A stretch of DNA of 64,000 nt from Camarhynchus parvulus (Eukaryota; Chordata; Aves; Passeriformes; Thraupidae), in assembly GCF_901933205.1 (NCBI RefSeq), contig NC_044571.1, positions 54,163,530-54,227,529 of the forward strand, in the 5' to 3' direction. The translations under genes were made by a program, and so were the position numbers. The notes under the pieces were generated by a model. The model did not search any database. It had not been told where the DNA came from and saw only the letters and a program-made list of their open reading frames with translations. Shown here piece after piece: positions 25,301 to 39,340 of the stretch. Position 1 is the stretch's first letter; the number at the start of each line of letters is the position of its first letter.

Positions 25301-26583
25301 AAAATATTTTGAAGTGTGCTAAAAAGGTAATGCTTGGCAAGATGTTTTTCTTATTTTTCAGAGTGCTTTGAAAATGAAACAAAACCCACTGAAAATAGAA
25401 TAAAGCTATTTTTTGAATCCTTCAGCTAATTTGTTAGTGAGAGTAGTGAACATGTTAATTGTGTTTGCAATTGTATTTTGGGAAACCTTAAAGCCCTTAA
25501 CTTTTTCATGGAAAGGTGTACCATTAACTTGGAGACGTTATCATTCTTCTGGAATTTCAAATAAAATAAAAGTCAGATATACAAAAAAAATATATCCCAC
25601 AGGGCTAAGTTAGAAATATTTTTTTCAGTCTCTTTGAGATTGAGATACTTCTATATTTACCTCAGTTTTAATTACCGTATCTTTTTGTTGCATATATGTA
25701 AAGCCTTACACAAGGAAGGCCTTGTAAAATCATGGCTCAGGCCTGCTAATTCAGCTAAGCAGAAAAAGACTATGGGAAAGTGACTGAGTTGAATTAGAGG
25801 TCGAAAAACAAGTTATATAACCATCACATGTTCACATAGTGGGCCATTTTCTTTCTCTATATTTTTATTCCAAATAAGAACCTCACTATGATCTAGCATA
25901 ACAGGTAGATTTGCAACTACTTTTTTTCCTCTTTACTGATGACTTTTAATTTATTTTTTTAATTGATCTATGTCTTTATAATTATGCCTATACAGTCACT
26001 TCTTTCATATAAGTGGATTACTGCACTTCTGTCTCCAGAACACCAGCTGTGCTTCACCAGTAGTTATTGTAAGTCCAGAGCAGAACAACTCAAAAACCAT
26101 TCCACTGACAAAACTGTGCTGTGCTGAAGCAGTAGGCCACCATCTGCATTTCTCTCCTGAACTCATTTTTAAATAATGTATCGTATAACTGAACAATTCT
26201 CCCCTGTACTTGGGGAGCTTATTCTCTTTTCCTTCATCATTTCCAAACAGCTCATTTTTTTCCCTTGCTATTATCTCCAGAAGACTTCAAATTCTACAGA
26301 GCTGCAGGTGACTTTTAACAGAAGTGAGAAATAGATACAATGGATAATTTAAAGCAAGATAGACCTCAGCAGAAAGAAAAAGTTTCCTGCAGAGTGAATG
26401 TATCCAAATTCTAATGATGTTTTCTCTATTGGAGTTACTGCCCTGCTCTGTTTTGAAAGACATAGTTATTCATCTCTACTCAATTTAATTTACCATTTTT
26501 TAACTCACTGTAGGATTTTCAGATCACCAAAATTATCATCTTAACATCTGCTGTTTTCTTCCTTTATATCATTGCATGGAGGA
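22376..26583. other. AT-rich stretch, one conserved-element candidate
   Basis: No gene or transposon recognised. The sub-region 22680-23020 has the look of a conserved non-coding element (listed separately). Confidence 0.5.
22680..23020. promoter_or_regulatory. possible conserved non-coding element
   Basis: This stretch is even in composition, without simple-sequence runs, and dense in short words typical of developmental enhancers: ATTTGCATTTGC, CAAATTGATTACATTC, CCTTTGTCAAAATG, TCATAATTACATAAT. Homeodomain (ATTA), octamer-like (ATTTGCAT) and SOX/TCF-like (CTTTGT) cores are present. This is impression plus motif content, not proof; cross-species alignment is needed to decide. Confidence 0.22.
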
Positions 26584-26600
26584 TTTTTTTTTTTTTTTTT
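26584..26600. repeat. poly(T) run
   Basis: Seventeen consecutive T. No CR1 or LTR sequence adjoins it; birds lack active L1-driven SINEs, so it is probably just slippage. Confidence 0.85.
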
Positions 26601-29600
26601 ACTTAGTACAACTCTTTGTTTTTTCACTACCTCTAACAGCTTTGTAAGCAGCTTCACACCACTATGTTTCACATTTACATTTGGTGCCAAGTCCCTTTCT
26701 ACTGATTATCTCAGCTGGAATGCCAGAGAGCCAGGGAGGAGGGGAAGGGTTTAGCAGTTACGTCCTGCAAACGAAATCATCTGTTATTCAAAAGCAGTAT
26801 GTGGTGTTCAGTCCTCAGAACTGCATAGAGAACTGTGCTTTTTCTTCTGCCCTCTGACCTTGAAAATACCAAAGGAAATGAATAGCAGAAAAGCTGATAT
26901 ATATGAAAGACTACCACTCGGGTGGAGAGATTAAATGTAACTATGATTTGAGGATGGGGCTTATTTTTGGATCTACCTTTTTTTATTATAAAATATAAAC
27001 TCTCTTCAACCAGTCATGGTCCTTGAGTTGGGTCAAATCTGAAAATTACAAGGAAAAAAATACTAATATTACACAAAATGTCATGAACAATACTTATATG
27101 GTAGATTTCTGCCATTATCAACTTTTATCTAATACAAAATATCATTCTCTAAAAAGAGACCATATAGAAATCCTTGCAGATAATATAAACAGAAGGACTA
27201 AGAAAGGATTTATTTTTTTCATTATTTATCAGTTGTGGCTAGAGACCAGCTCTTCTTTAGTCATGCTAAATAGGTTTCCAAGCAAGGACAGTTTAACCTC
27301 CAGTATTGGTATGGAGGTGGAAGATAAATACGTCAGTAATACACACTAAATACACCAGGAATACATTAAATGCTCCAGAAAACAGTCTTGTTACAATTTT
27401 GGCAATAAAGGAACGATGGCAGCCTTGTTCTCTTTCATGAGACAGAGTAATCCCTACACATTTTATCTAGAAAGGTTATATATACCATTACCTGTCTGCC
27501 CACTCTCTTCTAGATATTCTGGATATGCTATAGGAAGCTATGAAATAAACAAGAAGTTGAGGTGCTAATGTCATTTTATTATAGTCACAATTGACATGGA
27601 ACAGGTTTTAGAGGTATCACTTTGGTCAGGGTCCTTTGTGAAATCATCTCCAAGATGGGAAAGTTAAAATAATGAATTAAGATCTTCATTGTCATTAAAG
27701 ATTAAAACAGTGCACTGTATTTTGGGGGAAAAAATGTACCAGAAAACTTTCTCCCATGCAAGTCCAGACTGGTGGATTTGTTGCAGTGCAGTAATTCCTC
27801 TCTGACAATATTGGTAGGTTTCTGTATGAGAAAGAAGGGGAAGAAGATGATTTAGGAAGACAGTGGGCAATAATGTGTGCCTGGGTCATAATGTGCATAA
27901 ATCATGGCTAGAGAAGAACCTAACCTATTGGACTCAAAACCTGTTTCTGGATTTTGGTATTTATCAACATATTTAGGGAGGTTTAAATGCTAAATTCAGA
28001 AGTGACTGCCTAAAAAAAAAGCGTAGTAGAAAAGCTGTGATAACATTGTGAGGAACATTTATGCTTTAGAGAAGATGTATGGTTGAAATGAATATGCATT
28101 TAAATATTTAAAGTTTTAAATGCAGGGTAGCCACATTGGATAAAGAAACATGTTTCACTGGGTCCTCTGTGGATTTGTACACACATCCCCATTTAGATAT
28201 TGAACTGCATGTCTTACATGAAGCTAACAGGACTACAGAAAAGCGTGGGTAATCAACCAGCTATGCAGATATGCAAAGGCACCAAAGCATCAGCCATAAA
28301 TGGTTTTCTGTATCATTAACTTTCTGTGTACTTTCTTGGGGTAAAAAAAAACCACACTGCTCAAATTAATTGCAGTTAGAGGGATGTTTTTCCTCAGTAT
28401 TATGTGAAGCTGGTGCCTTCAAGTGGATGGAGGTATTTTAATTTCTGAGAGAAATTAATTTCCCTACTCATAGATGTCTAGTTCAATTTGTTATGTCTTA
28501 GGAGTCTGAGTCATTTACCTTGTACAGAAACAGTAAGGGATTCCTATCTAGGTAATGTGGCAGATAGAGAGCAACAAGGATACTCGTGGGTGTCTAAAAT
28601 GTCTCTGGATATCAATGTTCAGGCAGCTGCATCCCACTCAGGTTCAGAGAGAGACAAAGAACTGTTGGATTAAACACCAAAGACTAAAATTTACTAGGGA
28701 AGTCTATGGCAAGCAATAAATTGTCTCTGTAGTAGTGTTCAAAATTATGTGAAATACACAACATCATGTAAAAAGGCTGTGACTTTTTTTGCCTCTTCAT
28801 GGCTATGAAAACTCTACAAATATATATTTTTAGGCCACACAATAATGCACATTCGCCAACAATAAGAAACAACAATGATGTCACAGACATGGAAAGAAAT
28901 CAGGTTTAGCTTCATCTATATCTCTGACTACAAATTCAGCATCAATGGGTTATACAGGAATGTTGTTTTTTAGAGCAATTACATCTGATTATTCTGGTGA
29001 TTAGCTACACACATTTTCCCGTGTCTTCCATGGGACTTGTCCACTTAATGGGATTAGCTTGCCCATTTAATTAATCATTATAATTTTTCATGGAATAGCT
29101 GTCTTGGGCACAGGACTTATAATTTTTTTTAAAAAAGCAAGAGGATCAAGGCTGTGAAAAGTCCAGTTAAATCTCTTGAAAGTAAATATTTTATTCAACA
29201 ATATAAGGAAAACAATATTTGGGAGAGAATCCAAGGTATAAAATATACTACATGTATGACTGTAAAGTGTCAATAAATGGCATCTAAATGCGAATTAAAA
29301 TTCTGTGACTATCAGGTCAAGACATTCATGTCCCCATCCTTTTTTAATCTTGTGAACCATCATTCTTATTAAGAGCCATTCTATCCTTATTTTATTTACT
29401 TTTTAAAGAGCTCCAAAAATCTTCTCAAGTATTTAAAGTAGTGTTGTACTTGCATGACTGGACAAGTTGGAATATCCGAGCTATGCCACAAACTGTAAAT
29501 AAAAACAAGTTTTGTTCTTATCAAGAAGTACTGTTTTCTCTTAGTGCTCCAGACTGTAGTTGATGAAAAAAAATTAACATGAGACATAGTATTCAACATT

Positions 29601-32600
29601 ACAAAAAATATTTAACTTATTCAAATTATCAAACCTGGGATCAATTAAAAATGAAACGTATAACCTTTGAAGAAAAGGATGAAATTTCAGAAAAGCTTCA
29701 CAGACCATGGAAACAATGTAGCTGAAAATGACACAGGAAATTATTTGAATTCTATTTACTCTGTCACCATTTTTAAGCATAACTCATTGTTTCTTCATTC
29801 TGACAACATTTGAGAATCTACTTATGAGAACATTATTACTGACATTAAAATGATAAGCATGACATGTCAGAATGCAATATTTAAAATGAGAAAAAACTAT
29901 TAAAATATTAACCTAAATTACTTTGAGAGCAAAGTAAATCCAACGTAAAGGTTTTATTCTTAGTATAAGTTTCCAAGGACATTTTAATTAACTAATCTGT
30001 AACTACAATATAGACTACAAATGGAAATTGAGCCATAGTTGTCTGTGCAAATGTGTTGTCTCATAGATATTCATAATGAAAAAGCACATCAGCAATTCGG
30101 AAGCAGGTCTGTGATTCAGCAGTCAATAAGTATAACACTACCTGACAAGACTGAGCATTTGAGCATTACATTGAAAAATAAAATCCAGTTAATAATTTCT
30201 GCAAATAATAATTATTAAACTTAACTTAGATATGATAAGAAACATAAAAATACAATGTTCAAGTGTATCAAAATGTTCTGAGGTTTTAATTTCCTTTAGT
30301 TTGATGAATCATAATTCCAGTGAGACAATGAAAAAACATATAATTAACAAAAAATAGCTAGGTTTTCACTCAAAATTAACATATTTTATCCAACCTCCAG
30401 CAGAAAAGTGGGCATCATGTCATACTTCTAATTTTTCCATTTATACATATTCTCTTTTAACTGTTTTTTATTCTTGTTGAATCCCCATCTCTTGTGTTTT
30501 TATACTGTCTATAAGTATAAAACTTAATTTTATACTTCCCACAAAGACTAGTGGGAAGAGTTTTTGTTAAAAATGTGTTTTTTAAAAAGTTTGGCACACC
30601 TTACATAGTGTAATACTCCCACTGCGAATCAAACACCTTGAATATGACAGCCAGTAGCTGTCTGGATGGTTACCAGAGTCTCTGTTGCATGGTTCAGGTG
30701 ACAGACCTCAACCTTTTGCCAAATCCTTATAATCCAGCTGGCCCATGATCCTGCATGGCCACTTCAGGGTATGCATGACCAATTTCTATCATCTCACACT
30801 GTGTACAAAATACCTGTGAACTTGTCTACATTTTAAAAAATACTACATAACCACTCTTACATCTGAAGAATCATTTTTACAGGCTTTTAAAAACTGTGCA
30901 TATAGTTTAGTAAATTTTACATCAGGAATTGACGTGTGAAGTTCTCAGGGTGACCAGATTCTCCATCCAGCATGTTAGTTAACATTTCTATAATACATAA
31001 TGACAGAAATTTTGTCTCCATTTGGACTAAGCACAGCAGGAACTACCTCGGGGCATCTCCAGAACTGTCTGAAATATTCACCTGGAAATATTAGACAAGT
31101 GCTTAATTGTAAAGGTGGCAGATATAGTGGTAAGAATCAATCCTCTTGTTTGAAGTTGGTGCATCATTTCAAATTTATCCCTTGTCTCACCTATGCAGAG
31201 AATAGCTGTAAAGCTGCTTAGGAATACCTGAGGAATTTGCTTAAATGCATCCGGGTTGCATGCAGACACACAGGTACACAGTTGTAATGCTGTGAAAAGC
31301 ATCAGTTTTATCTTTATAACATAATTATAACCTAAATTGCATAGACTGTGGCATAATGTTTTCCATGTAATTTGAGAAGTATGAAGAAACTTGCTAAGGA
31401 GAACTGTTAGAATGAACAGAAATCTTACACTGGTATCAATAACAAAGCAGAAGCCAGCTTTTAATAAAACTAAAAAGAATGTGAAGTGAATTAAAAAGAT
31501 ACTACTGTCACTGAATACCTGTCATTCCTACATTCTAAGTTATTATTCTGACGGAATTTAAGAAACATGTCTTACCTCTTGACTTTTCTAAATCTAGTAT
31601 ACTTTGAAGCTCTCTGGAAAAGAGTAATTCATTATTTAGGATAGATTAATATCTTAAGTATTATTTAAACTGGATTCATAATGTGGTGATAGCGCACAAA
31701 TGCTATTATTCTTCTAGAGTTAGGAGAAAAAAAGTTATGCATGAATGTAGAAGCATTACAAATTTAAACTTTTTGAAAGATCTTTATTTTTTCATTGAGT
31801 ATGTCTTCTGTGGGCTTAATAAAGATTTGAACATAGGTTTAATTGAGATGTCAGAATATCCCTTGCACGCCAGTAAAATGCAAACTATACAGACTGCTTT
31901 GCAGTAAATATTTTAAGATTCTGTGACAACCAAGTCAATTCTACTGTCATATTAATAGGTAGGTGATTAGGTGGTAAACAAGAAGATACTTCTTTCAGCT
32001 TTCTGTTAGTTTTATAGGAAAGAAATTCTCAAATCACATAGAAATATGGTGTTGCTGTTTATATTAGTATGAAATATTTTAAATGTTGCCAAGTTTGTAT
32101 AATACATATCTGCAAGATTCTATTGCATCTACCATTTTCATTGCTCTTGAAATGTTTACCAAAAATTATCAAATATATTTGTAGGACAAAAGGCAACTTA
32201 TTTTGGCATTAAAAAAACCAGAATTGAGAAGTAAATCTTTGGTCATGAAGTCACTTTCCTGCAACAGCAACCATTCCTTCGCATACTTCATACTTGTCAA
32301 TAACTGTTTGTTGGGTTTTTTTTCTTTCTTGCCTTTAGTGTAAGATTTCCCCAAAACCTTACATCTGTAAAGGTCCTGATTTCAAATGTGAACTTAGAGA
32401 TTTTATATCAGTTTCTCCTTTGGCCACCAATGTTTTGTTAGAAAAAAATAGCTTTTCCCCCAGTGTATTTCACAACATGAATGTTTATTAAGGACAATCA
32501 TCTCAGTGTTTGTTCTTTTCAAAAGGCTTATTATCTTCTCTCATAAAATAGACTCACTTATTAGTCTTCTTCAAGTTTCAGTTTATTTTTATTTTAAACA

Positions 32601-33921
32601 GATGGCCAGTCATAACTCATTCTGACTCAGTCTCAGCACTAAATTGTGAAATGACTTGAGTGTTCTCTGCTCGTACTGGAAGTATCTCTGTAATTATTTT
32701 TTTTTTAATAGTTACATCATGTAAAGGGCAGGTCATCATATAATGATCCCTTAATGTGATTGCTATTGTTTACTTTCCAGGTGTCTCCAGATGAGGTTTT
32801 TCTGCCTAACAACAGAGGTTCCTGGGACCTTGAATTTTGTACTGTTTTCATGTAATTTCTATTATCCAACTATTTAGTATTATAAAGTTCTTTCTGTATG
32901 AAATCCTAGATGTTGCCTCACAAATTTTAAAAGTGAATATATTAGTGCTAGAAACCTGATCACATAAAATTTTGGTAAGAACAAAGAATTCAATTTAGAT
33001 TAAAATCCAAGGGTTTAGCATTAGTCTAACTAAAACCTTAATAGTCTAATCAAGGAATTATTAACCTATTTAGAAGGATGATAATGCTTCAACTCCAAGT
33101 TATCCAATAAGATATAACTTATTTAGTTATATCTAATTTTCAGAAATGCCAAGAGACTTTCTAGAATTTACACCAGTCTTCATTGTTATTCTGACCTTTA
33201 CATTGTCCTTGTGTGTTTCAATTCTTTAGAGAGAAAACAGGGGAGGTTACAGTGCCTTGTATCCCACGTTCCTTTCTGAGAGTAGTGTTTTGTTAACCTT
33301 AATGGCTTCTCTCTCCTCATGCAAGGTCTACCTGAGTTTTTTCTGCTTATTAACATTGACTCTTACGTGCTCTTTCTACATGGTTTTAAACTTTCCAGTT
33401 ATGTCCAAACTTACCGTATTTCATATATGTTGAAGACGTGTCCTGTGCTTTCTTTGTTATTAGTTAAACTAGTTTTAACCAGCTCCAAGGGCTCTGTTCC
33501 TTAATTGTCCAGTAATTGCCCAACCACCTGCACACTTGCTGCCTTTGTCCTTTTCTCACATTCATAATTTTGGGGGACCTGTGTCTTTCACAGACCTCCT
33601 TTGCATTGGACCATCATTTACAATCTTAGTCTTAGAAGGCATTAAATGTATTTGGTTAAACAGAATGTGGGGATTTCTGTTTGACTGGTTTTGTTTGTTT
33701 CTTTGTTTCTGTTTTATCATGAAGCAAGTTGCCTTCTCGACCGAGTTTAAGAGTAAGGCAACATCTCAGGAGAAAAAATAAAAAAAAACAAAGCAAAAAC
33801 CCAGCCAGTTGATTGGGAAAAATCATTGTGTCATTCACAAAGATTGGCCTTCTTAGTTAAGAAGGGATAAAAAAGGAAAAAAGATTGCTGGTCTAATCTC
33901 GGATGATTGATTTTTAAACAT
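26601..33921. other. AT-rich stretch, no gene recognised
   Basis: Over 7 kb with no recognised gene, transposon or RNA gene. Part of the longest repeat-poor run in the window. A few patches (near 30640-30790 and 33240-33640) are less AT-rich but I cannot assign them. Confidence 0.5.
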
Positions 33922-33939
33922 CTTTTTTTTTTTTTTTTT
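33922..33939. repeat. poly(T) run
   Basis: Run of T starting after ACATC; no associated element recognised. Confidence 0.85.
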
Positions 33940-35724
33940 CATTTGCATCCCTTTTGACTAAAAGTGTGTGACATCAGTGACTGTTGACTCCTTTTTTTCA
34001 CTGATTCTCATATATGGTCACAGAAAAATCAATGGAAATTGATGTTGTGCTGAAGAAAAGTTGCTCCCTGCATATTCTATTCCGGTCTTGGGGATTAAAA
34101 ATGTATACTTTATGGTACTTATTAGCATCTTCTATGTAGCTCTGCAACAATGTGATATGTTTTATTCCTACTTTCATTTTTTGGTTCCTCTCTATCACTT
34201 GAATCATGAGTTTTCATGGTCTTTGAATCCTTTGAACTATCTATTCTATATCTTGATTTTATTGCTTGCTCACCACTATTCTGGATTCATACATAGGAAA
34301 TGAAGTCAGCAAATGGCCATAAAGCGATCTTTCTCAGAAGTACTGGATTACATTAAAGCAGATTAGATTAAAATAGACATTTCACACATTTCTTGTCGCT
34401 AAAATTCTTTATTAGAATTAGATGAGTCTGCTGATTAAGTGAAATACTCTTATAGCAATCTTAAAAAATATATGGCAGATTCATTACTCAATAATTTCCA
34501 AAAATTACCTGATTGATTATGAGTGACAAAATTTTTTGACATGACTGGACATCAGGATAGGCAAAAAAAGAAACCACTGCTTGCAAATTTTATAAGACAC
34601 AAAGACCAACCAGGTGATCAATTCCTATTGAAAGTAAATGGCAATTGTAAGCATAAAATTGTTTATACCTCTAAAAATTTCTTTCATAAAGAAATTTGCC
34701 TCCAGTGATCAATCTTCACAAGTGTTTAGTGTAAAGGAACTATTTTTATCTTAATGAAATATGGATATAATACCTTGCCTTGGTGATTCCTTGCATGTTG
34801 ACAATATTGAGTAATGATGGTCAAACTCTCTCATCAATTATTACAACATCTAATACAAATTCTTGGGAGATGGAAAACTAGATTGAGGGAACATAATCTC
34901 TTTGTCTCCTGTAGCTTTTCATTCCTAAATAAAGTAATAGTAGACACCTAGCATGGGTCAAATATTGAGTCTATTCCTTGTTTTTTAAAAAGCATGGTAG
35001 TAGTCGTATCACCTTTCCATTCATCAGCTTCATGATGGTAGCGATCATGAAGGACATGAAAGTCATAGGCTTACTTTGTTCTTGAATTCGAGGACCTGAC
35101 ATTCCATTTCCATTGAGATTAACTAATTATTAGTCCGAAGATTATCCAGGAGAGAGATATCCTCTCAATTCCTTCTGTCAAAGATGCTCCACTATGCATA
35201 AGGTGATTAAATATTAACTAGGCACATGTAAGCCTGATTTTATGACTTGGTGGCTAGAGTACTCTTCCAAAATGGAAGAGAAGTATAACCTCTTGGAATT
35301 CTAATCAGATTAGTGTTGTAATTAAGTATTGGGGAAGGGGAGGATGGAGAAGAAAATAAAAACAAAAATAAAAACAGAAACAAAACCAGAGGAGAATATA
35401 TCTCTTCTAATTTCAAGGCACCTGCAGTATTAATATCTTCCAGGATTAGCCTCCACTACTGGCTATCAAATACATTGGTTCTCTGCATCCTATATGATAT
35501 CTGGCAACTATCTTGTGGTATCTTGTGTTTCCCCAGAGTATGTAAAAATACACTAGTCTCCAAAGTTAAGGCAAGTGAACAAAGCTTCTAAGCAACAACT
35601 GAGCCAACTGAGCTTTCGGATTTACTTGTCTCAGCATAAAATATGCTTGGCCAGCTGAAGAGTTTTATATTTCCTAAAGGCTTTGTATGATTGCCCTACT
35701 GTAAGTGTCAAGCACTAATTAAAA
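33940..35724. other. AT-rich stretch, no gene recognised
   Basis: Nothing recognised apart from an A-rich low-complexity patch near 35351-35390 made of AAAATAAAAAC-type words. Confidence 0.5.
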
Positions 35725-36723
35725 TGACGTGGAGTACCTGAGACATCTCCTCAACACTGGCAGATATGGTGTAGATTGTATGAAAACCTTTGGTCCTTGT
35801 GTCCAGCTTACATGGCAAGGCATTTGTAGTGAGAGGGCTGCAAAAGCAACTATTGTACGGTTTGCACTGCCATGTTTGACAGGGACAGTTCCAGCTAGCT
35901 CGAAGAGGGATCCAGAGCTGAGATTATCAGTGACATCGATATTAGTTCTGTGATAACATAAATAGGAAGGCATTTTAAACACTGCACAACAGCAAACTGT
36001 GAGAATGGAGTGAGTAAATATGAGGGAAACAGCTCTGCAGACACCAAGGTCAGTGAAGAAGAGGGAGGGAAGAGTAGACCTCCCCCTGCAGCCCCTGGCA
36101 AAGCCCATGACTATGCAAGTTTTTTCCCTGCAGCCCATGGTGGTCCATGGTGGAGCAGATCTCCATCTGCAAACCAAGGAGAGCTCCATGATGGAACAGG
36201 TGGAAGCGCCCTGAAGGAAGCTGCAGCCTGTGGAGAGGAGCACATGTAGGAGAATTTTTTCTGGCATGACTTGTGAGCTCCTGGGGCTTGCACTGGTTCA
36301 AGACTGCATTCTGGAGCAGGGACCCCATGCTGAAGCAGGAGAAGAATGTGAGGAGTAAGGAACAAAAGAGACAATCTGTGATGAACTGAGGAAGTCTGTA
36401 ACTCCCATTCCTCATCTCCCTGAACAGTTCAAAGGGGAAGAGGCAGAAGAATCCAGACTGAAGCTGAGACTGAAAAACTGTGGGGGTTGGGAGAATCTGT
36501 ATTTTTAGATTTGTTCTTACTTTCCTATTATTCTACTCTGTTCTTAATTGGCAGTAAAATAATTTTCCCCTAGTTATATCTATTTTGCCTGTGACAATAA
36601 CTGCAGAGGGATCTCACTGTCCTTATCTATCCCATGAGCTTTTTGCTGTATTTTCTCTACTGTCTGGTTGAAGAGGGGGAGAACTGGTGGCCAGTCAAGG
36701 CACCATACTACTCTACACTAACA
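35725..36723 (+). mobile_element. ERVL-type LTR
   Basis: About 1 kb matching a long avian LTR type that I recognise by its wording. From left to right: ACATGGCAAGGCATTTGTAG (35811-35830); GGACAGTTCCAGCTAGCTC; a decayed TATA region (GATAACATAAATAGGAAGG, 35953-35971); GCACAACAGCAAACTGTGAG; GACACCAAGGTCAGTGAAG (36040-36058). Then come imperfect tandem units built on 'GCAGCCCATGG...TGGAGCAG' (36090-36330), a decayed poly(A) signal (GGCAGTAAAATAATT, 36550-36564), TTTTGCCTGTGACAATAAC, and a 3' part with CACTGTCCTTATCTATCCC and GAGGGGGAGAACTGG. No gag, pol or env sequence adjoins, so it is a solo LTR. The outer ends are approximate and I found no target-site duplication. Open frames within it on both strands are incidental. 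Confidence 0.8.
36090..36330 (+). repeat. imperfect tandem units inside the LTR
   Basis: Repeated words such as CTGCAGCCC, CATGGTGGAGCAG, ATGGAACAGGTGG and CTGGAGCAGGG recur at irregular 30-60 bp spacing. This LTR type commonly carries such units and copy number varies between insertions. Confidence 0.55.
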
Positions 36724-37550
36724 GGTAGATAACAAGATTCATAGCCCAGGATATCTCAAATTATATTAAATTGCTGTTTGAGACAGCAATTAGTAAGACT
36801 AAGCACTTGATAGCTACCACAGAAGATATCAAAAACTGTTCAGTTCCTGAAGTAATGAGGAGATAGTCAACTAGCTGGAACCAGGTATTCCCCTGTGCAT
36901 GGACATGTTAGACCCTGTGGGACCCTGAGAAGACCATTGAACCCCCCAGCAACCCCTAAATGGAGGTGGCTTTATTTCAGGCTGTGGAGTGATGCAGATA
37001 AGTAATACAATACTGACACTGAGTAACAGGCTACAGTCTTTGTATGGCTTCTGGAAGGCCTTAGGAATGAGACTTGTCAGATTTTTTTGCCTCAAATTGT
37101 TTTAAAACCCAAGAACTTCATTTTTACGCAGCTAATTTTTAACTTTTTAGCTATGGTTAATCTGCTTGGGGTTTTTCTGTTTGTTTGGTTGGGTTTTGAT
37201 TTATTTTTTGTTTTGCTTATGTTTTTATGACAGAACCATAGTTTTACATCCATGTGGTGGTGTAGTAGAGAGAAATACAGGTCTATTAGGACAGCAGAAG
37301 TCTTGAAAAACAGGAACAGAGAATACTTTAAAGGAGGAGTAGATGCAAGCCATGACAATGCCAGAGGCAAAGACTAGGAGTGGAGGTATTATGTCTTTAA
37401 ACAGCTCACAAAGAGTCAGTAAAATAATCTCATTTCTAGAGTTGGATGAAACACATTTCAGGGATAACCAAGAAAACAAAGAACTGCTGCCTACTATAAA
37501 ACTTTTTTTCCCCCTAAAACAGTACTAGTTTTATCTTTTCTGTTTGTTTT

Positions 37551-37568
37551 GTTGTTGTTGTTGTTGTT
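37551..37568. repeat. GTT trinucleotide repeat
   Basis: About six consecutive GTT units. Confidence 0.9.
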
Positions 37569-38238
37569 CTGTAACAATTGAATCTGAAGTAATAATATGT
37601 GTTTGGATGAACTATAAGGATTTCAGTCACACAAAAAATATGTTCTTGGGTTTTTTTCCTGCTTGTCCACAAGATTTTCAGTGTAAGGAGCTGATAGGTT
37701 GAACAAAACCAGTGGTGACTCATGGGCTGTCAACTGGCAGATAAAAGCCAAAAAAACACCCTAAGATATTGCATATGCCTTTAAAATTTCATACTTGTGA
37801 GCAAGTAAGTCAAAGCTTTTTTGACTTTAATGTAATCTTACCTCTAGACAGATTGCTAAGGTATACACTGTTTTCAGATACTTGCCATGTTTCATTCTGT
37901 ATTATCACTGTCAAGAAAAAGAGCCAAAGTAATACCAGTTCTAATAGTGCTAGTGTTTATTTATTTATCCTGTTTTCTCTTATACAAAGTAGTTCAAAAT
38001 ACTAAAGCCACTAGTAATGTAATTGCTATTTGTGTGACTTGGAGAAAGCATGTCAATTATGGAGATCAATGAGCAATTTGTGATAAATTGATCCCCATGG
38101 TATCCCTGAAAATTGAATAACAGTAAATAAATTTTCCACTTGATTAGATCTTTAGATGCAGATGCTTGGCAGTGGTGGAAAGCTGCATACATTAGGAGGT
38201 GTGTTTGTAGTAGTAACATTAATAAATTCATACATATG

Positions 38239-38242
<4 letters not shown>

Positions 38243-38271
<29 letters not shown>
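38243..38271. repeat. TA dinucleotide repeat
   Basis: About 14 uninterrupted TA units, preceded by ATGTATGT words, suggesting a mixed TG/TA ancestor. Likely polymorphic in length. Confidence 0.95.
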
Positions 38272-38274
<3 letters not shown>

Positions 38275-38648
38275 TTCTGCTTTCTCACCTTCTTTCACAT
38301 CCTTCTAGCTATAATCTCCTCCACAAGACAGCACTGAAGTCAACAACCAAAGTCAGGTTAATGGACTCAATGAAAGTGCTGGACCTACCACTTCTTTAAT
38401 TGTTGCAGCTTTTACTGCAACAGAGTGTGTTCATTACAATGATTCATAATGACTGTGGCATAAGATTTCAAAATTAATGCAGCACACTGCCCTGATATAA
38501 CTGACTGGACACCCTTTTCCCCCATATCTATTCTGTAGAATAGATTCTGTTGTTTTACAAATGGAAATCATTATAAGTAATAAGCTCTTATAAAATCAAG
38601 ACTTCCATCTTTTCAGGAGTGCCTAATTCTCATTTTCTACCAAAAAGG

Positions 38649-38689
38649 AAAACAAACAAACAAACAAACAAACAAACAAAAAAAAAAAA
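38649..38689. repeat. AAAC repeat with poly(A)
   Basis: About seven AAAC units running into a stretch of twelve A. No SINE or LINE body precedes it on either strand. Confidence 0.93.
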
Positions 38690-39340
38690 CCCCTGAATGC
38701 TTTAAGAAAGTCTCAGAGTGTTACAGTTTCAAAGTTTTAAAAAGAAAGTGTACTCAAATATTCATCCTCAAGGACGTTGCATACATTCATTTTCTTATAA
38801 AATTACTAAGATTTTTCTTTCATAAAAAAACCTTCCAAACAACAATAAAAAAGCCCCACTAACACACACACAAAAAACCCCAAAACCACTCTGAAAAGAC
38901 ATTGAAGCCCAGAGAAATTGAAAAGTGAAGTGTGAATAGAGTGCTCTGTATGTAAATAATCCATTCAAATCATACTACAATGTCTTCCACCTAATAGGTA
39001 CATTTTGTAGATTTTGGTTTACGTGTGGGTTCAGGTTTCGTTAAGAAGATCTCGAGAAAATACCCCTCTCATCTCAATATTTTTATATGATATAAAGACT
39101 TGAAGTACTTCTATTAATCTCGCCAGGGCAAGAATCTATCAAAGCTGTACAAAGTACTGGTTTTCTATTCAGCCCAAAGAAACATGCTTATTTTTATTAT
39201 TTTGTGTGTTATGCATGGGATCATAAAACCCAACAGAATAATTGCTAATTTGCAACTAGCAGAATGAAACCCTTTAATACAACAAATTTGATGATAATCA
39301 AGATTTAGAAGTCTCAGAATCTATTATGTGTATATATAAC

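Noticed and set aside
35719..36267. 182-codon minus-strand open frame, longest in the window
   Set aside because: Antisense shadow of the plus-strand LTR; the GC-rich repeated units keep several frames open.
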